A stretch of DNA of 64,000 nucleotides from Argyresthia goedartella (lineage: Eukaryota; Arthropoda; Insecta; Lepidoptera; Argyresthiidae), in the NCBI GenBank assembly GCA_949825045.1, contig OX463813.1, positions 4,960,001 through 5,024,000 of the forward strand. The letters run 5' to 3'. The translations under genes and the position numbers were made by a program. The notes below the pieces were generated by a model. That model had not been told where the DNA came from. It saw only the letters and a program-made list of their open reading frames with translations, and searched no databases. This document shows positions 20,781 to 31,924 of the stretch, in pieces (position 1 is the first letter of the stretch; every line of letters starts with the position of its first letter).

Positions 20781-21574
20781 TACACAGTCAGGTCATAAGT
20801 TCTGTCACACAATAAAAACTTTTGAATTTAGAACGCTGGCCACAAAAAAGTTTATTGAATTCGAATTTCGAATTATTCATGAAAATAAAAATGTGTACTT
20901 TTTAGAATTTTCCTCATTTTTAAATATGGAGTGGACACTTAAAGAAGACCGTGTCGCAGTTATTGCGTTGCATCGTTGCGGTAACGCGCCAATTCAGATT
21001 TTCGACTTACTGAAAATTTTTAATATAACCAAAAGAGTCGTTTATCGTACCATAAAACGATACAATGAAGACTCTAGTGTAGATGACAGGTCAAGAAGTG
21101 GTCGCCCTCGCTCTGTTAGGACTCCAGCAGTGATAAAAGCTGTGAAGGCGCGATTTCAAAGAAATCCCATACGTAAGCAGAAACTGTTGGCCCTTCAGAT
21201 GGGGTTAAGCAGGACCACGGTGAAAAGGGTTTTAAATGAAGACTTAGGGCTTAGGGCATATCGAAGAAAAACAGGACATCGTTTGGACGCTCGTTTAATG
21301 GACCTGAGACTGAAGAGATGCCGCGCTTTGTTGAAGCGGTACGCGGGAAAAAAGCTTCGGGAAATTATTTTTTCGGATGAAAAAATTTTCACCGTGGAAG
21401 AGAGCTACAACAAACAAAATGATAAGGTGTACACACACAGCAGTGAAGAAGCGAGCAACCGTATTCCGCGTGTCCAACGAGGTAATTTTACATCCTCGCT
21501 CATGGTTTGGTTGGGAGTCTCTTATTGGGGCTTAAATGAGGTACATTTTTGTGAGAAAGGTGTAAAAACTAATG
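20781..21574 (+). mobile_element. DD37D mariner, 3'-truncated copy
   Basis: It starts at the inverted end TACACAGTCAGGTCATAAG and follows the complete copy closely up to about 21574, where similarity stops in mid-gene. The other inverted end is missing. Confidence 0.88.
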
Positions 21575-21591
21575 TAGGGATGCTAAACTAA
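20926..21591 (+). pseudogene. Mariner transposase, truncated
   Basis: From MEWTLKEDR at 20926 it encodes the DNA-binding region and the first catalytic Asp (FSDEK). After GVKTN it runs into unrelated sequence and stops at 21591. The second and third catalytic Asp are lost, so it cannot transpose. It differs from the intact copy at scattered codons (for example NAPIQ for YAPIQ), so the two copies diverged before or after truncation; it is not a fresh duplicate. Confidence 0.88.
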
Positions 21592-21768
21592 AAGACCCAA
21601 ATTGTAACTTGTTCAATTCATCTGTGAGATTCATCTCTTGTACGCGTTTGCAAATTGATTGTATCATCCATCACACTCACTTAACCCTCGTCACGATACT
21701 CCATACGCTTCTAATCATTAATAGGTAACACCAGTTACAAGTCAATTGGTTATATTTAAAAACCGGTC

Positions 21769-22168
21769 AAGTGCGAGTCTAAATCGCGCACGAAGGGTTC
21801 CGTACCACCGTTCAATGGAAGCGATGGTGTGGAGTGAATAGTTTGGATTTTACACAGCAAAATATTGTTTACAAAGTTATTGGTGCGGTTACTTTCACAC
21901 TCCATGTACGTAACCAGGTGCATCCATAAGTTTGTATGTGGTATTGAAAGAATTGTTGTATGGGAGCCCCCTTAAATATTTCTTTTATCCTGTTTTTTAG
22001 TATTTGTTGTTATAGCGGCAACATAAATACATAATCTGTGAAAATTTCAACTCTCTAGCTAGCTAGGTTCTTGAGATACAGCCTGGTGACAGACGGACGG
22101 ACGGACGGACAGCGGAGTCTTAGTAATAGGGTCCCGTTTGGAACCCTTCGGGTACGGAACCCTAAAAA
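21769..22168 (+). repeat. GGAC-microsatellite interspersed repeat (type copy)
   Basis: The head is GGTCAAGTGCGAGTCTAAAT, then GAAGGGTTCCGTACCACC. The body (GTTATTGGTGCGG, TCCATGTACGTAACCAGG) leads to a (GGAC)n block, then GGGTCCCGTTTGGAACCC and GGGTACGGAACCCTAAAAA. GGTTCCGTACC near the start and GGTACGGAACC at the end are inverted. The repeat is common in Lepidoptera and occurs here at least eight times. I cannot assign it to a class with certainty. Confidence 0.8.
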
Positions 22169-22194
22169 AAACGTGAAACTAATAATTTGTTCTA

Positions 22195-22350
22195 TGTGTA
22201 CTTCTTTTAATTCTTAAAAATCGGTATGTTTCATTATTTGTTGCTGTTGCGACAACATCAATACACATTCTGTGAAAATTTCAGTTCTCTACCTATTTCG
22301 GTTGATCCGATAGAGCCCGGTGACGGACGGACGGACGGACGGACGGACAG
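22195..22350 (+). repeat. GGAC repeat, 3' half only
   Basis: It contains the CTGTGAAAATTTCAGTTCTC and (GGAC)6 parts of the family at 21769, truncated at both ends. A GGGTCCCGTTTGGCACCC fragment lies at 22833 and a GAGTCCGACTCGCACTTGGC fragment (inverted head) at 22992. Confidence 0.65.
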
Positions 22351-22354
22351 CGGA

Positions 22355-23400
22355 GACTTAAGGGATTAAATATGGCCAGAAATGCATCTTTAGCTTCAAT
22401 TCTAGCCTAAACTAAACAACAAAGAATGCAGGATAAATATATGTTATAAAAGGTCTATTAGAGATAAGAATGGACTTTTAAAATTACCGGATATCTGTTA
22501 TATTTAATACTTAAAAATATTTTTTCGCAAACGCATTATTATTCAACTAAATGAACAAGCACTCGGAGACTAAATCAGTTTCCTATATGAAACTTACACG
22601 CAAAAATAGGTAAAAAAAGGGAAAATTTTTGGTTGTTTTATTTTATTTTTAATGGTATTATTACAGGAGTTTAGTAATATTTTCTATAATATTCTCGGTC
22701 TCGGAGCTCGGGCTGCCCCGCGGGGCTCTGCGCGGGAGCATGCGTCAGTCTGCTTCGACGCGATGCGACGGGTATTTGTTTTCTTTGTCTAATTCTCAAT
22801 GCCATTGGCCTAAGTGCAGCCCATAATAAGAGGGTCCCGTTTGGCACCCTTTGGGAACGGAGCCCTAAAAATGACGTTGAGGTTCCTGAAATCATTTTTC
22901 CTCAAAGTAAATCCTTAAAGAGTCATCCCACAGTTACAACACAAACATCCAGTCACATAATTACTTGCTACAACGGAAGCCTTCATGGGCGAGTCCGACT
23001 CGCACTTGGCCACATTTTTTTTGAAGTTTTAGGCTATTTTAAGAAACTCATTTGAATATTTGGAGTAATGGATGTCTTATTACTTTTTGAGTAATTTCCA
23101 ACACAAAACCCCTCGCGCCGTCACTTGTTCACAGTTTTTGAACGGCGGGGGCGGGTTGTTTCCGATCATAAAACTAAAAAATATATTATATCAATATTTG
23201 TTTATATTCCGACTGACAGGAAAACTGTTGACACTTGGCAGTTTTACAGGACTGCCAATTTAGTGTTTTTACGGATATTTGAGTAACCCTGTAATACTTT
23301 TTAATGAGAATTTCCTTGCACCACTAGATACAATCTATCACTTTTTTATCGCTTAAAGTAGCACTATCTTTCTCTTTCCATTTAGATTGATACATTATAT
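22355..23400. other. No gene recognised; scattered repeat pieces
   Basis: AT-rich sequence with a GC-rich island at about 22700-22790 and isolated GGAC-repeat pieces at 22833-22866 and 22992-23015. No coding or splice evidence was seen. Confidence 0.4.
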
Positions 23401-23404
23401 ATTC

Positions 23405-23670
23405 TTATCTTAATATTGAACATTATAACCATAATGTTTAAATTTTCTACATATTATGACATTCAAATTTCGAACGTCGACGCCCGCCTGCGTGCCGCCC
23501 CTACTTTGTCTGTGAAGTTGGTACTACAGAACAAGCTAAACAACTCAATGCCACAATGCCGGTCAAACATGCGGTTCCTGAACACATCAAAGAGAGCTTG
23601 TGATATGTGTGTAGATAAACTGGTGTATGTAACTGTACATAATTAGGCATTCTGTATCAGTCACATAAAC
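23405..23670 (-). mobile_element. MITE family P, copy 5 (inverted, truncated)
   Basis: Minus-strand match to the P body including CATGCGGTTCCTGAACACAT and GATATGTGTGTAGATAAAC. Together with sequence to about 23860 it closely parallels 18350-18760, so a larger block was duplicated. Confidence 0.7.
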
Positions 23671-23895
23671 TACTATTCAGTTTTTTTAAAAGCGGTATTG
23701 AAGTGTTTGTTTATGTAGTATTATAATATTGAATAAGTTCATAGTCTATTTTTCTATATTTATACATTCTTTGTACAATTTAACAAATGAGTTTTCTGAA
23801 TATGCAAATTCCAGTTTAATATAGAATTTATGAATTATTAATTAAGTAAGGAACACAATTATCTCGACCATGTCACATATCACAGTATATTTTTT

Positions 23896-24233
23896 GGCTT
23901 GTGTTTAAACGATTACCAAAAAAATCGAAAATTTACTACCAATAAATTCGAAATGACTGCCAGAATTAGTAAATCATCACCAAATTGTGTTTGGATAAAT
24001 GATCACCAAACTTCTTTTTATGTTTTGTGTACTTAAGTTTATGTTTTAAGTATTTTTGTTGTTCTTACATGTTCAACCTAACACGAAGGATAAAGGGGGC
24101 TTCGCTTCGCTCACCCCCTTTATCCTTCACCTAAGCTACCGCAGTATTTTGCCCTGATATTTTCTACAACTTTTGGTGATCATTTACCCATTTTGGGTAA
24201 GAAAAAAAATATTTTGGTGATATATTTGTTGCC
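23896..24233 (+). mobile_element. Mutator-like MITE, frame i, copy C
   Basis: It starts GGCTTGTGTTTAAACGATTA and ends GTTGCC, with ACCAAA iterons and the shared core (hairpin arms GAAGGATAAAGGGGG and CCCCCTTTATCCTTC, perfect). The flanks are T-runs, so a target duplication cannot be read clearly. Confidence 0.78.
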
Positions 24234-24550
24234 TTTTTTACTGGCCTGACTTTTCGGTTTGGCCTATCGGTACTTCTCTGGCGCCAGTCTTCACGGACCT
24301 GTGCCGACCGCACTCAGCGCGAGCCTGCCAACTGACTTGACCTTGACCTTTCTTCGGACCATCGGGCAGATGGTCTGCCCACTGGTCGTGTCACTCCCCT
24401 CGTCCACCACTCTGTGACAGCTTTGGCCCACCGTCCACCTTTGCAAATTGAGCATCAATAAAATAATACACGTTTTAGTTATTCGAGAGAGAGGAACGTT
24501 GATGCCAAAGGCTAAGTAACCTAGTTATGTTGTTGAAGAATATCGCCGCT
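24234..24550. other. No recognised feature
   Basis: C-rich, moderately GC-rich sequence ending in CAATAAAATAATAC (24456), a possible poly(A) signal of an old transcript or retroelement. No ORF of note was found. Confidence 0.35.
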
Positions 24551-24552
24551 TT

Positions 24553-24912
24553 TTTAAGGGTTCCGAGCCCAGAGGGTAAAAACGGGGCCTATTACTAAGA
24601 CTCCGCTGTCCGTCCGTCCGTCTGTCACCAGAACCGTGACAGTTAGGCAGATGAAAATTTCACACATGATGTATTTCTGTTGCCGCTATAACAACAAATA
24701 CTAAAAAACTATAATAATTCTTCCAATACCACATTCAAACTTATGAATGCACCTGGTTATGTACATGGAGTGTGAAAGTAGCCGCACCAATAACTTTGTA
24801 AACAACATGTTCCTATGTAAAATCCAAGCTATTCTTTCCACACCATCCCTACCATTGTACTGTGGTACAGAACCCTTTGTGCGCGAGTAAGACTCGCACT
24901 TCACCGTTTTTT
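24553..24912 (-). repeat. GGAC-microsatellite repeat, inverted copy
   Basis: Minus-strand copy of the family at 21769, with (TCCG)n at 24608 and the GAGTAAGACTCGCACTTCAC head at 24885. Confidence 0.75.
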
Positions 24913-25096
24913 TCTACATACTTAAATTTGCGAGCGTAATTTTCCTTGGCATTTGCGGGCAATTCGTTAACAATCTCTTTCTTTATTAACTTCTCTTGAG
25001 AAGTTATTATAATAGGTCTGAAAATTGAAATAGGTAATTTTGTGTTTTCTTTACGTTTTAAGACCTGGAGAATCATTTGCAATCATTTTTAGAGTG

Positions 25097-25097
25097 A

Positions 25098-25135
<38 letters not shown>
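25097..25135 (+). repeat. (GT)n microsatellite
   Basis: A run of GT followed by GTACGTACGTATGTACGTG. The flank (AACTACTGGACCGAATCGCT) resembles a common insect repeat. Confidence 0.9.
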
Positions 25136-25533
25136 TACGTATGTACGTGATCAAAATTATGGAATTCGTTTTCTCAATAACTACTGGACCGAATCGCTTT
25201 GATGACCATATCAATCGATACGCCACGTCATGACTTAGATCTGAAAGGAGTCTAGAAAAAATCGGTCCAGCGGTTCGTTTTTTATTTGTAAAAAACTGAC
25301 TTTTTTGAACACGCAACGTTAATTTTGTATGTAATTCCAAGTATTGAGGGGTAGATGTGGGTTTTTGAGGGTGCTGGTTTCGAATCTTTCATCAGTTTTT
25401 TAAAATTCAAAATGGCGGACCCACTATGACGTCATCTTTTTCGTGAAAATTAAAAAAAAGAATTCTTCTCAAGAGAAGTTGCTTGTACGGTACTTGCTGC
25501 CGAACCGATTATTATTCTATTAATTTATATTGG

Positions 25534-25597
25534 CTTGTGTTTAAACGATTACCAAAATGCACCTATTTTACTACCAATAAATTCGAAATGACTGCCA
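25534..25597 (+). mobile_element. Mutator-like MITE, frame i, left-end fragment D
   Basis: GGCTTGTGTTTAAACGATTA to AATTCGAAATGACTGCC matches the first 65 bp of copies A-C. The core and right end are missing. Confidence 0.75.
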
Positions 25598-26560
25598 CAT
25601 TGGGCGTTTGTGTTGCCGGACCGAACGGACGTGTCCCCCCGAGATCTCCCAAACGCATTTAAACAAACAATAGTTTTCATCCCCGGCGCGCGCCTTTTGT
25701 TCTGCCTCCGGAGGCCCGAAAACGAGCCTGGCTTATAGGCTGGCTTATACCGCGTGTTACTGTAAGGGTTACCTGGGGAATCTGCGCGATCCATCTAGGC
25801 ACCCCATCTGTGCAATACCGCGCATTTCAGTGATTGTGATGATACTAGTGCGGTCAAGTGTAATGAATGCCCAGAGAACTGCGCGATACTCTTAGGCATC
25901 CCATCTGTGCAAGCCCTAGAATTTATTCTAGGCCAGGTGCACGTCTGAACCACGCAGCGACAGGCCGGCAGCGAGCGACGCCTACGCAACACACCCTCAA
26001 CGCTACTGCCTCCAACACCACCGCCGCTAAACACACCAACCTGGTGAGATCATTCCGATTAGGACATCATTGATAGTGATTACCTACCTCTAACTTTATT
26101 TCTCTCAGCACCACTCGCCGCCTGACAATAATAAACCACCACTTACTGCGGCCGCGGTCGCCCCTATTGACTAAGGCATAATCACATTTATAGGTGCGTC
26201 ATAGGCAGGATATAACAATTCCCTACCTACGCAATATCAAAATCAACTAATAAAACATTATTATAGCTACATACATACTTATATTGCTTTGCCTGAAAAT
26301 AAATTCGAGATAATTCTCCTCGAGATTTATTTTCTCCTCATCTTCGAAAGACCATTCAAAACAGTCATTAACAATAACCATCCACTAAACCCTGAAACTC
26401 AGTGAATAAGTCAACCCAAAACTTAACAATCCTAGAATTATTTTTATGTAGCTAAACTGCAAATATACTAAACCCGACAGTAAACAAAAACTAAACAAGT
26501 GCATGTCATAAAAAGGCCATCTCACCAAACTCCCAGAAACTAGACAAAACAATTGACTGC
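25598..26560. other. No gene recognised; GC-rich leader-like stretch
   Basis: A GC-rich segment (25600-26110) contains a direct repeat of 'ctgcgcgat..., ctaggcaccccatctgtgcaa' (about 25780 and 25880). It then turns A/C-rich toward the OTU fragment. It could be the 5' leader of the element that carried the OTU domain, but that is inference. Confidence 0.3.
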
Positions 26561-26573
26561 TATTTAGGAACAA

Positions 26574-27200
26574 TTGAAAAAGCTTCGAAGCACAAAAGGC
26601 TCACAACGTTCCCTCACACATCTGGCACCCATTCTATGGTGTCAGCCCATCTTGGAAATACCGGGAAACATTAGAATAAAAATAGATCGTAAAAAGCCAA
26701 ACAGCGTCTCTCATCATACCGGCCGTACACCTCTTAGAAACAACCCACACACACACATTCATATTAGCTAAAATACCACGAGGCTTTCTCCTGTAGTAAT
26801 GGAAACTCTACCAATGCCCAGAGATGGAAACTGCCTGTTCCATGCAATTGCAGACCAAATCAACCATCTGTTTGGAGCGACATTCAACCATACCCACATC
26901 AGAAGAGACTTAGCTAGATACGTGGAAGCTAACAGCAATTATCCACGCATCAAACTTGCGATCGACGCACCAAACGCAGAAGCTTTCACTGAGTACATAA
27001 AAAATCTCCACATAACTAAAAGACTCAACATTGATGCGGAATTGACTAACAGAAACATACACATAGCCTATATACAGTAAACAAACATGATACATATGAC
27101 AAAACACTATCTCTGGTATCTGTACGCTCGCATCGGACAAGACGCTATAAAGAAATACAGGAAAAAGGGAATTATAGGAACAAACCTCCTTCACAATATT
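26574..27200 (+). pseudogene. OTU-type cysteine protease fragment, decayed
   Basis: The clearest part is 26799-27080, METLPMPRDGNCLFHAIADQ..., whose DGNC-hF-hA motif is the catalytic Asp-Gly-Asn-Cys start of OTU (ovarian tumour) proteases, followed by HIRRDLARYV. The same frame is open upstream from 26574 and downstream to about 27200, broken only by TAA at 26769 and 27078. The usual second half of the domain with the catalytic His was not recognised, so it is probably inactive. OTU domains occur in host deubiquitinases and in several transposons; the transposon-rich surroundings make an element origin more likely. It is cut on the right by an inverted LINE 3' end. Confidence 0.55.
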
Positions 27201-27610
27201 GCACACAAATATTTTAAAAGTTACATCAAAGAAAATGCATGTACAAGGGCGAGCTTGTCTCTAGAAAGAGATTTCTTCCAGCAAAACAAGGCATTACAGG
27301 AATTGCTATCATAAAAGGGTAGGCAGTGCACAATAATTACTATAACTAAAATGCCTAGGAATAAATTAAAATATCTGTAAAATACAGATAGCAAATACGA
27401 AATAATTACCGATATATACATAAACCTTACATATAATAAAATAAATACAATAACTTTTACGAAAGAGACATGTAGAGCTCTTTGATATGTTTCTTAAAAG
27501 AAAAAAGAGTCGGACTGTCTCTTATGGTGCAAAGAGGTGCGTTCCAGAGTCGGACCGCCCGCGACCTGAAAAAGCGTTTATACGCAGCGCTGCTATGCCG
27601 CGGTACTCCG
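27201..27610 (-). mobile_element. CR1-like LINE 3' part, inverted
   Basis: On the minus strand a degraded end of ORF2 (a TIRDSP-like stretch matching the C-terminus at 61700) leads into the tail motif TTGCTGGAAGAAATCTCTTT, TAGAGACAAGCTCGCC at about 27240-27290. Confidence 0.65.
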
Positions 27611-27679
27611 CTAAAAGTGAATAATTAAATATCATCGGAGAACTGCTCATGGCTCAACTTAAAAGTAGAAAGACGAAAA

Positions 27680-27960
27680 TTCTTAGAAGAGACCCCATAA
27701 ACAACCAGTGAATTGGACGTAGTTCCAATACGAACCGTAAACGAAATCAAATATCTCGGCACATATATTACGGCAGGACATAGGACACAATAAAAAAGAG
27801 GTGCCGGCAAGCCATATGCAATTCCAAGGCCCTAATGCATTTTATAAAGAAATCCAACATGGACTGAATTATAGTGCGCCTGATTTACAAAATGGTCATT
27901 GCACTGTTTATAAAATACGGACAAAAAGCGGCAACCCTCACTAAAGCAAACAGTTGAACA
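27680..27960 (+). mobile_element. LINE RT remnant
   Basis: It reads VRTVNEIKYLGTYITAG and then a broken frame with TWTEL...LIYKMVIALFIKYG, the post-RT pattern of insect LINEs, with stops. A (CATT)n run follows at about 27985. Confidence 0.5.
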
Positions 27961-28007
27961 GGTTTAGAACCCTGGCTGGAGAAGCACCATTCATTCATTC
28001 ATTCATT

Positions 28008-28315
28008 CAATAAATTCGAAATGACTGCCAGAATTAGTAAATCATCACCAATTTGTGTTTGGATAAATGATCACCAAACTTCTTTTTATGTTTTGTGTAC
28101 TTAAGTTTATGTTTTAAGTTTATGTTTTTTCTTGTTCTTACATGTGCAACCTAACACGAAGGATAAAGGGGGCTTCGCTTCGCTCACCCCCATTACCCTT
28201 CACCTAAGCTACCGCAGTATTTTGCCCTGATATTTTTTGCAACTTTTGGTGTTCATTTATCCATTTTGAATAGGAAAAATATATTTTGGTGATCATTATA
28301 TTTGTTGCCATTTAT
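28008..28315 (+). mobile_element. Mutator-like MITE, frame i, copy E (left end missing)
   Basis: It begins inside the element at AATAAATTCGAAATGACTGC, next to the (CATT)n run, and continues through the shared core to GTTGCC. Confidence 0.75.
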
Positions 28316-28618
28316 ATTTTATTTTACTAAGGGTTACCAAGCCTAAAGTAGCTTTAGAAAAGCGTTTCCTAGCTAGTTACCGGTTCTAATTAGAACACGA
28401 TAGATACACAATCCGTGCGGAATAGAATCCATGGATACCGCACAAGAGCTGTCAGATTGCAAGTTGTCTTCGCAACTCTTCATTTAAAGCTTGGAGAGCT
28501 ATTGATTTATAATGTATTTGGTTGTCATTATAGGCGACACAGTTCACTTATGAAATAAGTTAGGCTTTTTAGGTTGTGTTAAACATTAAATAACTCAACG
28601 GAATATTCTATACATTTA

Positions 28619-28768
28619 CGGCCTTACTAATAAAAAAAGTTATTCACTGTTTAACTTCTACAGTGTTTTGTTCTATTCATACGTCAAGTAGGTAAATATC
28701 AAATGTCAAAGCAAAACAAAACACTGTATAAGTGACAAAGTGAATAACTTATTTTATTAGTAAGGCCG
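28619..28768. mobile_element. Foldback MITE with TTA target duplication
   Basis: The ends CGGCCTTACTAATAAAAAAA and its complement bound a 150-bp element whose arms pair over about 50 bp (also AGTTATTCAC and ACAGTGTTTTGTT). TTA flanks both sides (28616-28618 and 28769-28771). A TTA duplication fits PIF/Harbinger-type elements, but no transposase is present. Confidence 0.75.
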
Positions 28769-28771
28769 TTA

Positions 28772-29230
28772 GTGTAATAGCAGTGGCTGCTTATATACTT
28801 ACGACGTCAAAGCTTATTACAGCCTGCAGAACTCCCTATAACTTTCTCTCTGTGAGAGAGTTTTCTTAACCCTTTCGCTCTCTGCTGGCCGGAAAAGAAA
28901 AAATAATGACACAACAATTAAGGCAAATTTAATGTTTTTTGCCCATAATCGCCCACAATAGAATCTACAGTACTCTCGGTGACGTCTGTCATAAAAGTTC
29001 CTTATTAGGTTGTTTGCGTCCCAGCAGGTTAAGGGAATTCTCTCACACCTGAAAATATCCCCAATACTATAGTGATGAAGCCTGCGATATGCTTGTGTGA
29101 GGCTTGTCAAGTATTGGCATTACCTCCCAGGGGAATGTGGACGAAAAAGGGGGGCCTTTGCCCAGCATCGAAATGCCTACATAAAAAAATAAAACAATAA
29201 GTAGGTAGTTAGTTATGTTTGTCTATGCTT
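28772..29230. other. No recognised feature
   Basis: It contains a 97-codon minus ORF (28817-29110) without a recognisable domain and with no support from flanking splice sites. Confidence 0.35.
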
Positions 29231-29322
29231 CAGTCTTCACAATATAAAAGGCCCGGTGGCCCAAACTAAACTCAACCTTAGTAGGTACGTCTATGTCACG
29301 GCCTTTTATTTTGTGAAGACTG
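29231..29322. repeat. Palindromic element, about 25-bp arms
   Basis: CAGTCTTCACAATATAAAAG and CTTTTATTTTGTGAAGACTG are inverted with GGCC inside each arm. It looks like a very small foldback MITE. Confidence 0.7.
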
Positions 29323-29359
29323 TAGTCTTTAGTGAAGGCCATCAAAGTCCGTTTATTAT

Positions 29360-29592
29360 CCAACTAATATTATAAATGTGAAAGTAGCGATGTTTGGATG
29401 TTTGTGTGTTTGTGTCTCAATCACGCTAAAACGGCTGAACAGATTGGAATGAAATTTAGCACAGAGATAGTTTATGAGCTATATTAATATATAGGATACT
29501 CTTTATCCGACTGCACCAGAAGGAGGGTATCGTTTTCTCAGTAAATGATAATTCCCAGAACACACAGATGATGTTGCGGGCGTCAGCTAGTA
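29360..29592 (+). mobile_element. Helitron-like repeat (Lep1-type), non-autonomous
   Basis: It begins AACTAATATTATAAATGTGA and ends GCGGGCGTCAGCTAGTA. The body carries 'ggctgaacagattggaatgaaatttag', a wording very common in lepidopteran Helitron-like repeats, and the CTAG end fits a Helitron 3' end. A strong 3' hairpin was not confirmed. Confidence 0.5.
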
Positions 29593-29831
29593 GGAAATAA
29601 ATAGTGATATTTTCTACTGATATATTTCTATCTAGGGAATATTCCCTTAATGCACGATATATAAAGAAACCAGATTTCGTTATCAAAGTGGACTAACCCT
29701 ACGCTATCCTTCGGTCATAAAATGTTACAAGAAAACATTGCAGCAGTCGTCACTAAAATGTGGTCCGTAGCAATATCCAGAACGATATTTCCCTTTAGTA
29801 AAACTGGTATACTTAAATCACATTTTAATCA

Positions 29832-30072
29832 GCTGACCAAATGTTGGGGAATGATAGTACCCATTATAAAACATTAGATAGAACAACGTTACCTTAGAAA
29901 AATATGGTCGCAAACGAAAAAAAATATGGGTCTTACATATGATAGTAACCTGTAATTAGCTGAGGATTAGAAAAAAATTACGACCATATATGATTGCCCC
30001 TTTGGTAATTTTGTCCACAATAACGGTTACTATCTATCATACCGCAAAATATGGTAAGCTGTAGTCAGCTTC
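29832..30072. mobile_element. MITE family Q, copy 2 (diverged)
   Basis: The ends AGCTGACCAAATGTTGGGGA and CGCAAAATATGGTAAGCTG are inverted and match family Q. Internal TATGGTCGCAAACGAAAAA matches copy 1. Confidence 0.55.
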
Positions 30073-30094
30073 TAGAAAAGAATGAATGTTTTTT

Positions 30095-30190
30095 TTAATC
30101 GAGTTTAACAGCCCTAGATCCAAGTCCTTTTGAGCCAAAGTTTTTTTTTAATTGAGTTTAACGGCCCTGGATACAAGTCCTTTTGGGCCA
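30095..30190 (+). repeat. Two-copy direct repeat
   Basis: A block reading TTTTTTTAATCGAGTTTAAC ... AAGTCCTTTTGAGCCAAAG is repeated about 50 bp later with small changes. Confidence 0.8.
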
Positions 30191-31380
30191 AAGGGCCAAA
30201 GATTGAAGGAATGAAGTAGAGAGCTGGAACTCTGGGATGCTCCCTAGTTTGGGCTCATTGGATTCGTTGTGATGATACTTCATTTCACCTGATGATCAAA
30301 CTGAAACTATGGGATTTATGCGGGGGTTTTATAATGCTAAGTTGTCATTGATTACAATCTAAAACAGTCCGCGCCTCCCCTAACACGTTCGGCGGCGGCC
30401 ATTTTGGAACTTTCAAGCTCCAACTCAAAAACTTTATTGCAAATAGGAAAAAAATAATGCACTTTTACAAATCAAACACTTTCTTAACTCTCATAAAATA
30501 AAAAATAATCAAATGTAGTTGATCACATTTGATTATTTTGAAACTATTGAGTATATGACTGATTAAGGGTTGAGTTTAAAAAAAAACGGCTAAGTGCTTG
30601 TCGGACATCGCACATTTAGGGTACCGTAATAAATATAGAATATTAGCCAAAAAATTTATTAGGAAGATACTCACTTCACATACACCTGATACACCTAGCC
30701 AAGCAAAATATCAATAGATTATCATTATTCACCAGCAAATAATTACTTTGTTTTTCATAATGTTTGTATGAATGACAAAGTTGTATTTGCGGTTTTTAAT
30801 AAATGTTTTATATCTTAAATACTGCTTATTTGATTTTTTTCAAACCAATTTTCGTTTAGATTGTTTATTGAGATATACAACATAAATTATTTTTAGATTT
30901 TTTACTTTCTTACTTTAAAAGTTATAGGGGGACACACAATTTTTTCCACTTTAGAAGGGTTTGTCTCTGTAATGATTTACTTTTAGGAAAAATGATTTCA
31001 GCAACCTCAACGTGATTTTTAAATACTTACCTATGGACACCCCTCACAGGTATTATGAAAAGAAAAAAAGTTGGTTGCAGTTCCATGAATGGAATTTTTA
31101 TTTTTTTATTTTTGTACAGAAATTTTGTTCCACTTCGGAACCCTAAAAAGGAAATCTCCCTTTCTAGTGGTGATTCATGGCTGAATCTCGCACAGCAAAA
31201 GGAGACTCCATAAACTCTACCCTTGCGTCGGAAATACGCCCGTCAGAGAAGATAGCACCACAAAAGTCTAAGGGATGTCATTTTTTTTTCTTAATTTCGG
31301 GACGTTGGACGCTGGACTGCAAAATCCCAGCGCAGGTAAAGCTGCAGCAGCAGTAGAGGTATCGCCGTCCACTCTCGTAC
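30191..31380. other. No gene recognised; diverged repeat at 30590-31150
   Basis: AACGGCTAAGTGCTTGTCGG at 30588 and TTCGGAACCCTAAAAAGG at 31133 recall the two ends of the GGAC repeat, but the interior differs. The rest is AT-rich and non-coding. Confidence 0.4.
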
Positions 31381-31389
31381 AAAGCGCGA

Positions 31390-31915
31390 TCTATTATAGG
31401 TACTGTGAACGTCTCAGTCGTGCGCTCAGTAGACTATCGTCAACACTTCCCAAAGCAGCGGACCTGCTACTTCGCCACAGTGCAGTCAGTCCTGTCATAC
31501 GGAATCGAGGTCTGGGGGCGCGCCGCTGCCTGGGAGCGTATCTTCAGACTTCAGAAACGAGCCGTACGACTGATTGCACGTGTGGCCCAGGACACATCCG
31601 CCAGACCGCACAGTGGCGCTTGGAATAATGAAATTGCCATCACTACTCATTTTTCAAGTTGCTACTCATGTGAGAGTCAATGTTGGTAGTCTACCTAAAC
31701 GTGGTGACCAAAACAGTCACACTACAAGAGGGGCAGATAGACTGGCCAATGTCCCTCATAAATTAGAAAAAATGGCCAAAATAATACAGGCGATGGTTCC
31801 GATTCGCTAGCGGACGACATTACTAATGCACCGAGCTTCATAAACTTTAAAATTAAATTAAAAAAGTGGCTTGTCAAGAAGTCGTTCTTGTCTTCAATGT
31901 CAAGAAATCATAAAT
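31390..31915 (+). mobile_element. LINE 3' coding remnant
   Basis: At 31456-31610 it reads CYFATVQSVLSYGIEVWGR ... FRLQKRAVRLIARVAQ, closely like the minus-strand fragment at 14569-15099. It then shifts frame and carries stops near 31808. Confidence 0.65.
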
Positions 31916-31924
31916 TTTAAAGAA

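Noticed and set aside
31275..31628. 117-codon plus ORF
   Set aside because: It is a shadow frame of the LINE RT remnant at 31456-31610, which has the recognisable motif.
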